64,000 nt of DNA, taken from the NCBI RefSeq assembly GCF_000238315.3, contig NZ_CP011924.1, positions 2,334,501-2,398,500 of the forward strand. The letters run 5' to 3'. Source of the stretch: Pseudoalteromonas piscicida. GTDB lineage: Bacteria; Pseudomonadota; Gammaproteobacteria; Enterobacterales; Alteromonadaceae. Below are positions 46,610 to 55,173 of the stretch, piece by piece (within the stretch, counting starts at the first letter, position 1; each line of letters opens with the position of its first letter). The notes beneath the pieces are model-generated. The model was given only the letters and a program-made list of their open reading frames with translations. It had not been told where the DNA came from and did not search any database. Position numbers and translations under genes: made by a program.

Positions 46610-48138
46610 ATACAATACCGAGCAAACAAGCTTGCAACGGTTGCAGCGGTTGGTTTGCCATGCTGCCAGTCGCCACCTTCAACGCCGCTACCCGCAATAT
46701 CCATATGTACATACGGAATTGGCAATTCTGCATTACAACCATGCTTGTCTAAGCCACCAACAATTGCCAAAAATGCCATAGGGAATTGGTGACCACGAGC
46801 GGTAACCGCCGATGGTGCGTTGTTGCTCGAAAGCACATCATCCGCAAGGGTGCGTGGTTTTACAAAGTCATAGTCTTCGCGTCGGCTACGCGATACTTCC
46901 GCGCAGTCAGCCCATAGGTCGCCCATATCTGCAATCTTGCGAGATACTTGTGCTGCTCGTGCTGGACCATTCTCAACATAAGCACTGTAAGGACCCATGG
47001 CGCGCGCCGCATGACCTGTCAGTGTTGCAACTGTAAAGATCTCAGGGTTTTTCTCACCCAGAGCTAAGTCTTTCGCTTCGCTGAGTAAATCCCCCATCGC
47101 CAAGCGACCTTCCGCATCAGTGTTACCAATACGAACGCGAACGCCTTCTCTGCTCTCAATGATTTCATCCGGCACGAAACAGTCAGAACCAATCGAGTTA
47201 CGAACCACGGCAAGGTAAGCAATTACCTTAATACCTTTTGGTTGGTACTTAGCAACTGCTTCCATAAAGCCAACCACTGACGCCGCACCGCCTTTATCAC
47301 GGCTCATGCCTGCCATAAAACCGCCCACTTTCAAGTCTGCACCGCCGGTATCGTACACAAGACCTTTACCAACAAAGATAAGGGTACGTTCAACGTCACC
47401 TTCTGGCTCGTATGCCATTTTTACAACACGAGGATGGTGACGCTCAACGGCGTAAGACGCACGCGCCACAGTACTGAGTAGAGGATACTGCTGATCCATA
47501 ACTTTGCGATCGGCGATAACCTCAACGCTTACCGAAGAACCTTGAAATAGCTCAACACAGTAGTCAGCAAAACGAGGGGGTGCCATGCGCTCAGGCTCGG
47601 TACCACATAAATCGCGTGCAGCATACTGACCAGCCGCGATTGCGCTCAGTTGATCGCAGCTTTGTGCTGATGCTTCAAAAACATAAATAGCCTCGATTGG
47701 TTCAATCGCTTCGCCACGGTACTCACGTGCTTCTAATGGCTGCCATAAGCCTTGGCAAGCACCTAAAAAGCTGACTGCACGCGCATTTTCGTAACGAGCA
47801 TCGGCTGGCACATTAACGACAGCGAGTACCGGCTTTACTGCACCAGCCGCTTTCGCTTCTAAAATACCAGCTTTTGCCGCTTCAAAGTAACGGCGAACGT
47901 CATCGTAATCTCTGTCGAGTGGTCCGGTTGGCGCAATCACCAAACGCTTGCCTGGTACTTTGTCTGAAACAAGCAGACTTGCCTTTTGCGCAATGCGCGC
48001 ATCCACAGCTAAAAATGGCGCAGCAACGTCGTCGATCTCTGCACTGCCAAGGTTTTGAATATCATGAGTAACAACAACGATAGCATCTGCATCGCTTTCA
48101 AATAGGGTGTTACAAGGTAATGCGATTGGAAAAGACAT
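46606..48138 (-). CDS. M17-family leucyl aminopeptidase
   Basis: 510 residues. The C-terminal catalytic domain has the two-metal ligands: GKGLVYDTGGADLK (Lys, Asp), MSRDKGGAASV (Asp) and NTDAEGRLAMGD (Asp, Glu). GHAARAMG and HMDIAGSG follow. The N-terminal domain (about 1-180) is divergent from PepA. It removes N-terminal residues from peptides. The stop codon lies in a palindromic repeat, and the start codon lies five bases after a terminator-like hairpin, with the only Shine-Dalgarno-like AAGGG inside that stem. Confidence 0.88.
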   Translation of the reverse strand: MSFPIALPCNTLFESDADAIVVVTHDIQNLGSAEIDDVAAPFLAVDARIAQKASLLVSDKVPGKRLVIAPTGPLDRDYDDVRRYFEAAKAGILEAKAAGAVKPVLAVVNVPADARYENARAVSFLGACQGLWQPLEAREYRGEAIEPIEAIYVFEASAQSCDQLSAIAAGQYAARDLCGTEPERMAPPRFADYCVELFQGSSVSVEVIADRKVMDQQYPLLSTVARASYAVERHHPRVVKMAYEPEGDVERTLIFVGKGLVYDTGGADLKVGGFMAGMSRDKGGAASVVGFMEAVAKYQPKGIKVIAYLAVVRNSIGSDCFVPDEIIESREGVRVRIGNTDAEGRLAMGDLLSEAKDLALGEKNPEIFTVATLTGHAARAMGPYSAYVENGPARAAQVSRKIADMGDLWADCAEVSRSRREDYDFVKPRTLADDVLSSNNAPSAVTARGHQFPMAFLAIVGGLDKHGCNAELPIPYVHMDIAGSGVEGGDWQHGKPTAATVASLFARYCI

Positions 48139-48143
48139 AAAAA

Positions 48144-48173
48144 CGGCCCTTTTCTATATTAGAATTAGGGCCG
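48144..48173 (-). terminator. Hairpin with T-run directly before the M17 start codon
   Basis: On the minus strand CGGCCCT ... AGGGCCG (stem with internal TTCTA/TAGAA pairing) is followed by TTTTT and then ATG of the M17 gene. It is in position to end cstA-type transcripts (stop at 48208). It may also control M17 expression, since it holds the likely ribosome-binding bases. Confidence 0.7.
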
Positions 48174-48207
48174 ACTATAGGTGATTTGTAGTCAAGTTCC
48201 AAGGGAA

Positions 48208-49893
48208 CTACGACATATCACGGGCTTCATCTGGTTTCGCTTTGGTTTTGCTGATCACAGACCAAGCTTCTAACATCACCAAAATACTGACCACCAGCAC
48301 GATAACGTCAAGCACAACCAACAGCCAATTGCCTTTTTGATAGTATTCACCTAGCTTGATCACTCCGGCAAAAAACGCCATCACCAGCACAAATACCATA
48401 GGGATCAAGGTGTACTTTGCCGGACGCCCGAGTTTGATAAGATACACTGAGATAACTAACAAGGTTAAGCTTGCCAAGATTTGGTTGGTTGAACCAAACA
48501 GCGGCCAAATCACCATACCACCACTACCCGATGCGCCGCCCGCGCCAAAGGCGAGTAGCAAGCAACATGCAACGGCCAATAAAGTCGCGATGATACCGTT
48601 GTTCAGGAACTTGATGTTATAGATCTCGCCCCACTCTTGAATAATATAACGCTGAAGTCTAACGCCAGAATCCATAGTGGTACCTGCAAAAAGTACAACC
48701 ATAACGGCAAGTAGAGTTGATGCGATTTCGACTGGTAGTCCCCAGCCTGTACTAATCAGGTTAGAGCCACCGTTAATAAAGGCTGATACGCTGCCAGCAC
48801 CAAGATGACTATAAATTTCGTGCCACTCTTCAGGTGATACAGCTAGCATCACACCACTCACGGCGACCAAAGTGATAAGTGCAAGTGAGCCTTCACCAAC
48901 TGCACCTAAGTAGCCGACAAAACGGCCGTCTTTTTCTTTGTCTAGTTGTTTTGAACTCGTTCCCGACGAAACAATACCGTGGAAACCAGATACCGCACCA
49001 CAAGCGATGGTCACGAATAACAGGGGTATAATACTTGGGGTGTTTTCTACCGTTTGGGTATTAAACGCAGGCGCGGTGATATCTGGCATCACCACAAATA
49101 CTGCACCATAAAGCAGGATCAATCCCACTAACAGCTGCATGCCATTAATAAAGTCACGAGGTTGTAATAGCATCCAAACCGGTAACAATGACGCTACGGC
49201 AGCATAGATAAACAAAATGATGATCCAATTGGCTTTGTCGCTTAGACCAAACATTTCGGTTGGTAAGGTGATCGGCATACTACTGCCCATATAAATGGTC
49301 GCGTAGAGCACAATAACCCCGATAATACAGAGTGGTACTAGCGGCACTTTTCGTTTCAGCAATTGCCCGATAATAAGCGCCACGACGATAGCAGACCAAG
49401 CGGGGAATACCGCATTTGGGTTACCCACGAAGGAGTTTGCGATCACCACGCCGAACACGGCATTTACCATGAGCAGTACAAGGAAGACCACTATCATAAA
49501 CAATGAACGCGTGCGCTTGCCAATCACGCTTTCAGACAACGCGCCCATCGACTTGCCTTTATGGCGAGCACTTGCCCACAACGCGCCCATATCATGGACA
49601 CCCGCAAAGAATATGGTACCGAATACAACCCAAAGTACTGCTGGCACCCAGCCCCAATACACAGCGATAGCTGGACCTACAATTGGTGCAGCGCCCGCGA
49701 CTGAAGTAAAGTGATGCCCCCACAATACCACTTTGTTGGTAGGAACATAATCTACGCCGTCCTCAAGCTCATGAGCCGGCGTGACAAAGTTGTCATCCAT
49801 TTTAAATATTTTTTCAGCAATAAATTTGGAATAGACAAACCATCCAAATAACATCCCTATGATGCCGAAGAGTACGATCATTATGGATTGCAT
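48208..49893 (-). CDS. cstA: CstA-family carbon-starvation transporter
   Basis: 561 residues, about 16 membrane spans. Signatures include VLWGHHFTSVAGAAPIVGPAIAVYWGWVPAVLWVVFGTIFFAGVHDMGALWAS, and ACGAVSGFHGIVSSGTSSKQLDKE and IWPLFGSTNQILASLTLL. It is shorter than E. coli CstA (701), lacking the long C-terminal part. CstA proteins take up peptides or pyruvate; the substrate is not determined here. The next gene on the strand is an M17 peptidase, which fits a peptide-use role, but a hairpin separates them. Confidence 0.92.
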   Translation of the reverse strand: MQSIMIVLFGIIGMLFGWFVYSKFIAEKIFKMDDNFVTPAHELEDGVDYVPTNKVVLWGHHFTSVAGAAPIVGPAIAVYWGWVPAVLWVVFGTIFFAGVHDMGALWASARHKGKSMGALSESVIGKRTRSLFMIVVFLVLLMVNAVFGVVIANSFVGNPNAVFPAWSAIVVALIIGQLLKRKVPLVPLCIIGVIVLYATIYMGSSMPITLPTEMFGLSDKANWIIILFIYAAVASLLPVWMLLQPRDFINGMQLLVGLILLYGAVFVVMPDITAPAFNTQTVENTPSIIPLLFVTIACGAVSGFHGIVSSGTSSKQLDKEKDGRFVGYLGAVGEGSLALITLVAVSGVMLAVSPEEWHEIYSHLGAGSVSAFINGGSNLISTGWGLPVEIASTLLAVMVVLFAGTTMDSGVRLQRYIIQEWGEIYNIKFLNNGIIATLLAVACCLLLAFGAGGASGSGGMVIWPLFGSTNQILASLTLLVISVYLIKLGRPAKYTLIPMVFVLVMAFFAGVIKLGEYYQKGNWLLVVLDVIVLVVSILVMLEAWSVISKTKAKPDEARDMS

Positions 49894-50018
49894 AATGCTT
49901 ACCTCTTGTTGTTGTTTTAATTACACGCAGTTGGCGTGATTAGTTTGTTGCACGACAACTTCGAAGCTAGCACAAATTAAACTAATTGCAGTTATCTTTT
50001 AGTCTAGGTAGGTCAGAA

Positions 50019-51074
50019 TTAGCCATCAAAAAGTCCCAATTGAGCTTGCGTGTTAGACTTTTCATTTAGTCCTAAGTGCAAGCCCACGAGGCGCACAGGT
50101 TTAAACTTTTGCCGTGACATCGCCTCAATCAATAATTCCTCGAAAACGGGCAAATCAATATGCTGGTATTGGCATTCTTTGGTGGTTTGGGTGAAATCGT
50201 AAAACTTCACTTTAACGCCAAGCTTATTAAAGCCGCGCTGTAAATAAGGCTGTGCTCGGCGAGTCAGTTCAGGTAACAACTTTTCTTTTATGACTTGTTT
50301 TAAGGTATCAAGGTCGAGCGTGTCTTCTGCAAATGTGGTTTCAACGCCTATCGATTTACGCACTCTGTCGGTCTCAACTCGGCGCTCATCAATACCTTGA
50401 CAACGCCGCCATAATACAGCGCCAAACTTGCCAAATGATTGGCGTAACTGAATTTCAGACAGTGCCTTAATATCTCGGCCATACTCAAGTCCCATGGCTA
50501 GCAAACGTTGTTGAGTCACTTTACCTACACCTGGAATTTTTTTAAGGGGTAACGCATCAATAAAAGCGCTCACTTGGTGAGGCGGGATAACACACTGACC
50601 ATTAGGCTTGTTTTCATCGCTGGCAATTTTGGCTAAAAACTTGATTGGCGCAATTCCCGCTGAAGCTGTAAGGCCCGTTTCTGCAACTATATCCGCTCGG
50701 ATCTGCTCGGCGATAAGCGTTGCACTGCCATTACATTGCTGACACTCAGTGACGTCTAGATAGGCTTCATCCAAAGACAGTGGCTCAATTAGCTCAGTAT
50801 AGCGGGCAAAAATAGTTCTAATTTGTTGCGATATTGCCTTATATACCTCCATTCTCCCCGGTACAATCACCAGCTGAGGGCAGAGTTTTTTCGCTTGATA
50901 ATTCGACATGGCCGAGCGCACGCCATATTGCCGAGCAATATAGTTAGCCGTGGATAGCACCCCACGATGACTCCGCCCACCAATCGCCATCGGCACTGTT
51001 GCAAGCTCGGGGTTATCGCGCATTTCTACCGATGCATAGAACGTGTCCATATCAATATGAATAAATTTACGCAC
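50019..51074 (-). CDS. dinB: DNA polymerase IV (Y family)
   Basis: 351 residues from the GTG at 51074 (VRKFIHIDMDTFYASVEMRDNP), exactly the length of E. coli DinB. An ATG at 51143 has AAGG upstream but would put the LexA operator inside the gene. Palm motifs: HIDMDTFYASVE and SLDEAYLDVT (catalytic Asp/Asp-Glu). Helix-hairpin-helix IPGVGKVTQQRL, then the little-finger domain. The C-terminal QLGLFDG resembles the QLVLGL/QLxLF beta-clamp-binding motif. It performs SOS translesion synthesis. Confidence 0.95.
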   Translation of the reverse strand: MRKFIHIDMDTFYASVEMRDNPELATVPMAIGGRSHRGVLSTANYIARQYGVRSAMSNYQAKKLCPQLVIVPGRMEVYKAISQQIRTIFARYTELIEPLSLDEAYLDVTECQQCNGSATLIAEQIRADIVAETGLTASAGIAPIKFLAKIASDENKPNGQCVIPPHQVSAFIDALPLKKIPGVGKVTQQRLLAMGLEYGRDIKALSEIQLRQSFGKFGAVLWRRCQGIDERRVETDRVRKSIGVETTFAEDTLDLDTLKQVIKEKLLPELTRRAQPYLQRGFNKLGVKVKFYDFTQTTKECQYQHIDLPVFEELLIEAMSRQKFKPVRLVGLHLGLNEKSNTQAQLGLFDG

Positions 51075-51080
51075 GTTAAA

Positions 51081-51102
51081 ACACTGTCTAAATAAACAGT
51101 GT
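51081..51102 (-). promoter_or_regulatory. LexA (SOS) box of dinB
   Basis: CTGTCTAAATAAACAG (51084-51099), CTGT-N8-ACAG, inside a wider palindrome with ACA/TGT flanks. It begins seven bases upstream of the GTG start. It matches the gammaproteobacterial SOS consensus closely. Confidence 0.85.
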
Positions 51103-51295
51103 TTATTATGTGCTAATTTTCCAACTGTTGCAATCTTGAACATAAGCCTTAGTGTTCTGGGCTATACTTGTGTGGATGTCTGTTGCAAGTTGCACTGCAA
51201 AACAGAGATAATGCTAACAATATCAATACAGTTCAAAGTACTAAATCCGTTACTTTGGCTATATTTAATCATTCAGCAATCAATCAGGAGCCTGC

Positions 51296-52348
51296 ATGAA
51301 GTACTCACGACTTGGTAGTAGCCCATTAGAAGTTTCGCGCATTTGTTTAGGAAGCATGACTTGGGGCGTACAAAACAACCAGCATGATGCCGACGAGCAA
51401 ATCAATTATGCACTAAGCCGTGGTATTAACTTCATTGATACCGCTGAAATGTACGCGGTCCCTCCCTCACCTGAAACCTATGGTAAAACCGAAGCCACCA
51501 TTGGCAATTGGCTAAAGCGCCACCAAGAAAAGCGCGAAAAGCTCGTGCTTGCAACCAAGATTGCGGGAAGCGGTTTGCCTTGGATCCGTGAAGGCGGCCC
51601 TATTACGGGACAATCAGTGATCCAAGCGGTGGACGATTCTTTAGCGCGCCTGAATACCGACTATATCGACCTCTACCAACTACATTGGCCAAACCGTACT
51701 TCACCGCACTTTGGTAAACAATGGCCAGGTATGGTGCCTTTGAGTGCGCTTGACCGCGACGAAGAACGCGCTGGCATGCTAGATATTTTAGAGGGCCTAG
51801 CGAGCTGTATTAAAGCAGGTAAAATTCGCCATTGGGGTCTTTCTGATGATACGCCTTGGGGTATTCACACTTACCTTAATTTGGCGATGCAGCACAATCT
51901 ACCTAAGCCGGTTTCAATTCAAAATGAGTTTAGCTTGCTACATGCCAAAGATTGGCCTTACTTAATTGAGAGCTGCGTAAACGAAGATATTGCCTATTTA
52001 CCTTGGTCGCCGCTGGCTGGTGGGATGCTGAGCGGTAAATATTTAGGGGGCGCAAGACCTGAAGGCAGCCGCTTTACCTTAGTGCAAAGACAAGGCCTAT
52101 TTAGAGACACGCAACTAGCGCAAGAAGCCGTTGCAAAATATTTAGAGATCGCCAAAGAATTTAATATGACTGCAGCGCAACTGTCGCTAGCTTGGTGCAA
52201 TCAAGTCGATGGCGTGACTTCAACTATTATTGGCGCGACAACCATGGCACAGCTTAAAGAAAATATTCAAGCGTTTGAACAGCCGCTATGTGCAGAATCT
52301 TTAGCCGAGATTGATACGGTATTTAAAGCGTACCCAGCTCCGTTTTAA
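51296..52348 (+). CDS. tas: Aldo/keto reductase, Tas-like
   Basis: 350 residues, NADPH-dependent TIM barrel. Catalytic tetrad parts are visible: D-T-AEMYAVPP (Asp, Tyr), LATKIAG (Lys) and LYQLHWPNR (His). The AEMYAVPPSPETYGKTE stretch is the Tas-type variant of the loop. The NADPH site reads STIIGATTMAQLKENI. The physiological substrate is unknown; E. coli tas suppresses a tyrosine auxotrophy. It has a good Shine-Dalgarno (CAGGAGCCTGC) and is divergent from dinB. Confidence 0.9.
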   Translation: MKYSRLGSSPLEVSRICLGSMTWGVQNNQHDADEQINYALSRGINFIDTAEMYAVPPSPETYGKTEATIGNWLKRHQEKREKLVLATKIAGSGLPWIREGGPITGQSVIQAVDDSLARLNTDYIDLYQLHWPNRTSPHFGKQWPGMVPLSALDRDEERAGMLDILEGLASCIKAGKIRHWGLSDDTPWGIHTYLNLAMQHNLPKPVSIQNEFSLLHAKDWPYLIESCVNEDIAYLPWSPLAGGMLSGKYLGGARPEGSRFTLVQRQGLFRDTQLAQEAVAKYLEIAKEFNMTAAQLSLAWCNQVDGVTSTIIGATTMAQLKENIQAFEQPLCAESLAEIDTVFKAYPAPF

Positions 52349-52434
52349 TGTCTTCATTCGCGATACGCCGCTTTTATGCAGGCGTATCGCTTTGTAAACC
52401 CATTTTTGTTACCTAGATCGAAGTTAAAACCCCC

Positions 52435-52947
52435 ATGCAAAGCTTAAACAACAATCCAGTCACTCCACTTCAAGGTAGCTGCTTTACCAGAAAAACTACT
52501 CGCGCCATTGTCCTTAGAGACAACGACATCCTTATGCTTTACACCAAACGTTATGACGATTACACCTTGCCAGGTGGCGGCGTCGACGAGGGTGAAAGCT
52601 TAGAAGCGGCATTGGAGCGCGAGCTAAAAGAAGAAACGGGTGCCGTATCCATCACAGGTTTGACTCCTTTTGGTCGCTACGAAGAGTACCGCCCTTGGTA
52701 TAAACCCGATCATGACAATGTGCATATTATTTCTTATTGCTACGTTTGTGAGATTTGTGGCGAATTTGATGCGCCAGCTATGGAGGATTATGAACACGCC
52801 AATGGTATGAAGCCGGTGTGGATCAACATAAACCAAGCCATCGCGCATAACGAAGCAAAACTCAATGATGCAAATAACAAAGGGATGTCCGTTTTACGTG
52901 AACTCACTTTGCTAAAACACATTTCCGCGCAATTAGTCACAGATTAA
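52435..52947 (+). CDS. Nudix hydrolase
   Basis: 170 residues. The Nudix box GGVDEGESLEAALERELKEETGA fits Gx5Ex7REUxEExGU exactly. The preceding RAIVLRDNDILMLYTKRYDDYTLPGG is the usual strand pair. A C-terminal part with AMEDYEHANGMKPVWIN is a typical Nudix ending. It hydrolyses a nucleoside-diphosphate-linked compound of unknown identity. It is 86 bases after the aldo/keto reductase gene and may share its transcript. Confidence 0.88.
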   Translation: MQSLNNNPVTPLQGSCFTRKTTRAIVLRDNDILMLYTKRYDDYTLPGGGVDEGESLEAALERELKEETGAVSITGLTPFGRYEEYRPWYKPDHDNVHIISYCYVCEICGEFDAPAMEDYEHANGMKPVWININQAIAHNEAKLNDANNKGMSVLRELTLLKHISAQLVTD

Positions 52948-53020
52948 TTTGCCTATTGAGGGAACAATTAAGTCTTTATTAAGCTCTAACTCCGCATGAC
53001 TCAAGGATTTAATAAGAATA

Positions 53021-53710
53021 ATGCGGCTGCTCCAACACAACCTGATTAGTTTCACCATTATCGCCTCTATTGTGCTGCATCTACTGCTCGGCTGGTATCT
53101 GCAGCAAAGTATTTATATCCCCTCAAAGCCTGTAGAAATTAAGGCAATGAAAACCTATTTGGTTATTGAGCCTGCCAAGCCCAAGATGGAGCGTATTGAG
53201 ACACCGACGATAACTGAAGATAAGCCAGTAGAGGAGTTAAAACCGACGCTGCCGGACGATACAGTTGAAGTACTAAAAACTGCGCAAGCAGAACAAAAAA
53301 AGCCTACGGTTGAAAGTACAACTAAGCACATAACCAAAGCAGCGGTCGTCACGCAACCTAAAAAATTAGACCATCGCAAAGCAATCTCTCAATTTCGTCA
53401 GCAACTTTTAGAGCGCGTTCCGAGTGACGTTGTACTCAGCCAAAGCCAAGAAAAGCCGCAGCGGATCACCGTGCCTAAAACGCATCAAACCACTGCTGCG
53501 AGCATGCAAAGAGAGCAACTCGAGTCTACGTCTCAATACACAGTCTACCGGGAAAATGGCCTGTGTTACGCTGAAGTTAGGCCCGACCCAAGCATTCCTA
53601 CACCGGAAGGATTAAATAAGAATTGGCGTACTGCGCCTCGCCCTTGCGATGGCGGTGCCATTAAAAAAGCCTATGACGCCGCAATGAGTAAATGGCTAAA
53701 CAAACGCTAA
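53021..53710 (+). CDS. Hypothetical membrane-anchored periplasmic protein with TonB-like layout
   Basis: 229 residues. One N-terminal span (FTIIASIVLHLLLGWYL, about 11-27) starts with a short cytoplasmic arm. A long Pro/Lys/Glu/Thr-rich periplasmic linker (about 45-160) follows, with repeated PxK-type steps as in TonB or TolA. The compact C-terminal region (about 170-229) has two cysteines (NGLCYAEVRPD and APRPCDGG) that could form a disulfide. No TonB C-terminal YP-box motif is present, so I do not call it TonB. The family is not recognised. It sits between the Nudix and NYN genes in the same direction (gaps 73 and 40 bases). Confidence 0.65.
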   Translation: MRLLQHNLISFTIIASIVLHLLLGWYLQQSIYIPSKPVEIKAMKTYLVIEPAKPKMERIETPTITEDKPVEELKPTLPDDTVEVLKTAQAEQKKPTVESTTKHITKAAVVTQPKKLDHRKAISQFRQQLLERVPSDVVLSQSQEKPQRITVPKTHQTTAASMQREQLESTSQYTVYRENGLCYAEVRPDPSIPTPEGLNKNWRTAPRPCDGGAIKKAYDAAMSKWLNKR

Positions 53711-53750
53711 TCTTGCTATCATAAAGCAAATCTATTGCGAAGAGTCCATT

Positions 53751-54233
53751 ATGGAAAAAGTCACCATTTTAGTTGACGCCCAAAATGTTTATTACACCAC
53801 CAAGCAAGCCTACCAAACAGGCTTCGACTATAATGCGTTTTGGCGCAAAGCGACGGCTAATCGCGAGGTATATCAAGCCATTGCCTATTCCAGCGAACGG
53901 GGTGACGACAAGCAAAGACAGTTCCAAAATATCTTGCGAGCGATTGGCTTTGAGGTGAAGTTAAAGCCTTATATTCAACGTGCCGATGGCTCCGCAAAAT
54001 GTGATTGGGATGTTGGCATTACCATTGATGCCATGGAATGCGCGTCAGGATCCGATGTGATAATTCTAGTTACTGGCGATGGTGATTTTGATTTACTCGC
54101 GAATAAGCTCAGAGATAAATACCATACCCGAGTCGAAGTTTACGGCGTGCCGCAGCTTACTGCCGCTTCACTGATCCGTGCCGCCAGTGAGTTTATACCA
54201 ATCGAAAACGAATTGTTGATTGGCAAGAAATAA
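53751..54233 (+). CDS. NYN-domain (DUF88/LabA-like) putative nuclease
   Basis: 160 residues. PIN-like NYN fold with conserved acids: ILVDAQNVYY (Asp8, Asn), KCDWDVGITIDAM (Asp) and IILVTGDGDFDLLANKLRDK (Asp pair). This matches the LabA/DUF88 branch; family members are probable RNases. It has a Shine-Dalgarno-like GCGAAGAG near the ATG and is the last gene of the plus-strand group. Confidence 0.88.
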   Translation: MEKVTILVDAQNVYYTTKQAYQTGFDYNAFWRKATANREVYQAIAYSSERGDDKQRQFQNILRAIGFEVKLKPYIQRADGSAKCDWDVGITIDAMECASGSDVIILVTGDGDFDLLANKLRDKYHTRVEVYGVPQLTAASLIRAASEFIPIENELLIGKK

Positions 54234-54235
54234 AA

Positions 54236-54268
54236 AAGCAAAGCTCCTTGATAGCAGCGGCTTTGCTT
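54236..54268. terminator. Hairpin between NYN and SIMPL genes
   Basis: AAGCAAAGC (54236-54244) and GCTTTGCTT (54260-54268), nine-base perfect stem with a 15-base loop, three bases after the NYN stop. The A-run on the left makes it a better terminator for the minus strand. Confidence 0.6.
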
Positions 54269-54317
54269 GTTGACGAATTCGTCACTTTTGATTGCTTGGT
54301 TGTGCAATACACGCGTT

Positions 54318-55028
54318 TTAATCCGATAAGTAATATTCCACGCTCGTCACAACACGCACGATTTTTATCTGTGGCGTATTACTGTCTCTGTCGCGAATAC
54401 TAAATTGTCCTTGCCTTGCCGATTTTATTTTGCCAAGCACAGAGTCGGAATCTTTAGCAAATTTGACCGCCACTTCTCGAGCTTTTTGTGTGGCTTCTTG
54501 CACCATTTCAGGTTTAATATCATTAAGACCAGTAAACAAATATTCAACCCGATTTTGATAGTCGTCTTTGGTGATAGCAATACCTTGTTTGGCCAGCTCA
54601 CTTAACTGCCCTAGTGCTTGCGAGACTTTATCTGGATTATTGGAGTACACAGTCACACCGGCTTTTGCCACATAGCGAAACCCTTGATTGTTTTGACCGT
54701 ACTCTTGGGCGTATTTATCCGTAATGGAAGGCGCTGATATCGAAAGCTCTGAAGCATCAAAGCCATGCAAGGTTAAGAACGCGCGGATCGCCGCATTTTT
54801 CTTTTCCGTGCGCTCCACCAAGGCTTCCAGATCGTTATCTGCATCACGATAAAATACGGGCCAAATCACCGTGTCTGCTGTTACTTCCTTTTCCGATAAG
54901 CCTTTTACACTTACCGTTCGCTCCATTCCTTTTACTTCTAGAATGGTCGATTTTACCATCCAACCGCTCACTACCACCGCTAGTGATAGCAAAGCTGCAG
55001 GAGCCAAATATTTACTCATAGTAGACAT
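54318..55028 (-). CDS. SIMPL-domain (DUF541) exported protein
   Basis: 236 residues. An N-terminal hydrophobic segment (YLAPAALLSLAVVVSGWMV) acts as a signal anchor. The SIMPL domain has the typical TVSVKGLSEKEVTADTVIWPV opening and the ending KIVRVVTSVEYYLSD. In other bacteria SIMPL proteins form periplasmic or outer-membrane ring-like oligomers; function is unresolved. It is divergent from the patZ-type gene. Confidence 0.88.
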   Translation of the reverse strand: MSTMSKYLAPAALLSLAVVVSGWMVKSTILEVKGMERTVSVKGLSEKEVTADTVIWPVFYRDADNDLEALVERTEKKNAAIRAFLTLHGFDASELSISAPSITDKYAQEYGQNNQGFRYVAKAGVTVYSNNPDKVSQALGQLSELAKQGIAITKDDYQNRVEYLFTGLNDIKPEMVQEATQKAREVAVKFAKDSDSVLGKIKSARQGQFSIRDRDSNTPQIKIVRVVTSVEYYLSD

Positions 55029-55173
55029 ATCTCTGTCCTCAACGTTACGCCTCAGTCATAGTTTTCAAACAATTATTAAGGGGATAGATCAAAGTCTACC
55101 TTAATTGCACTCGAAAACCGCGAGCAAAATGGTAGAGTGGTGCTTATGAGCTGCGGCTGAACTAGGAAACAGT

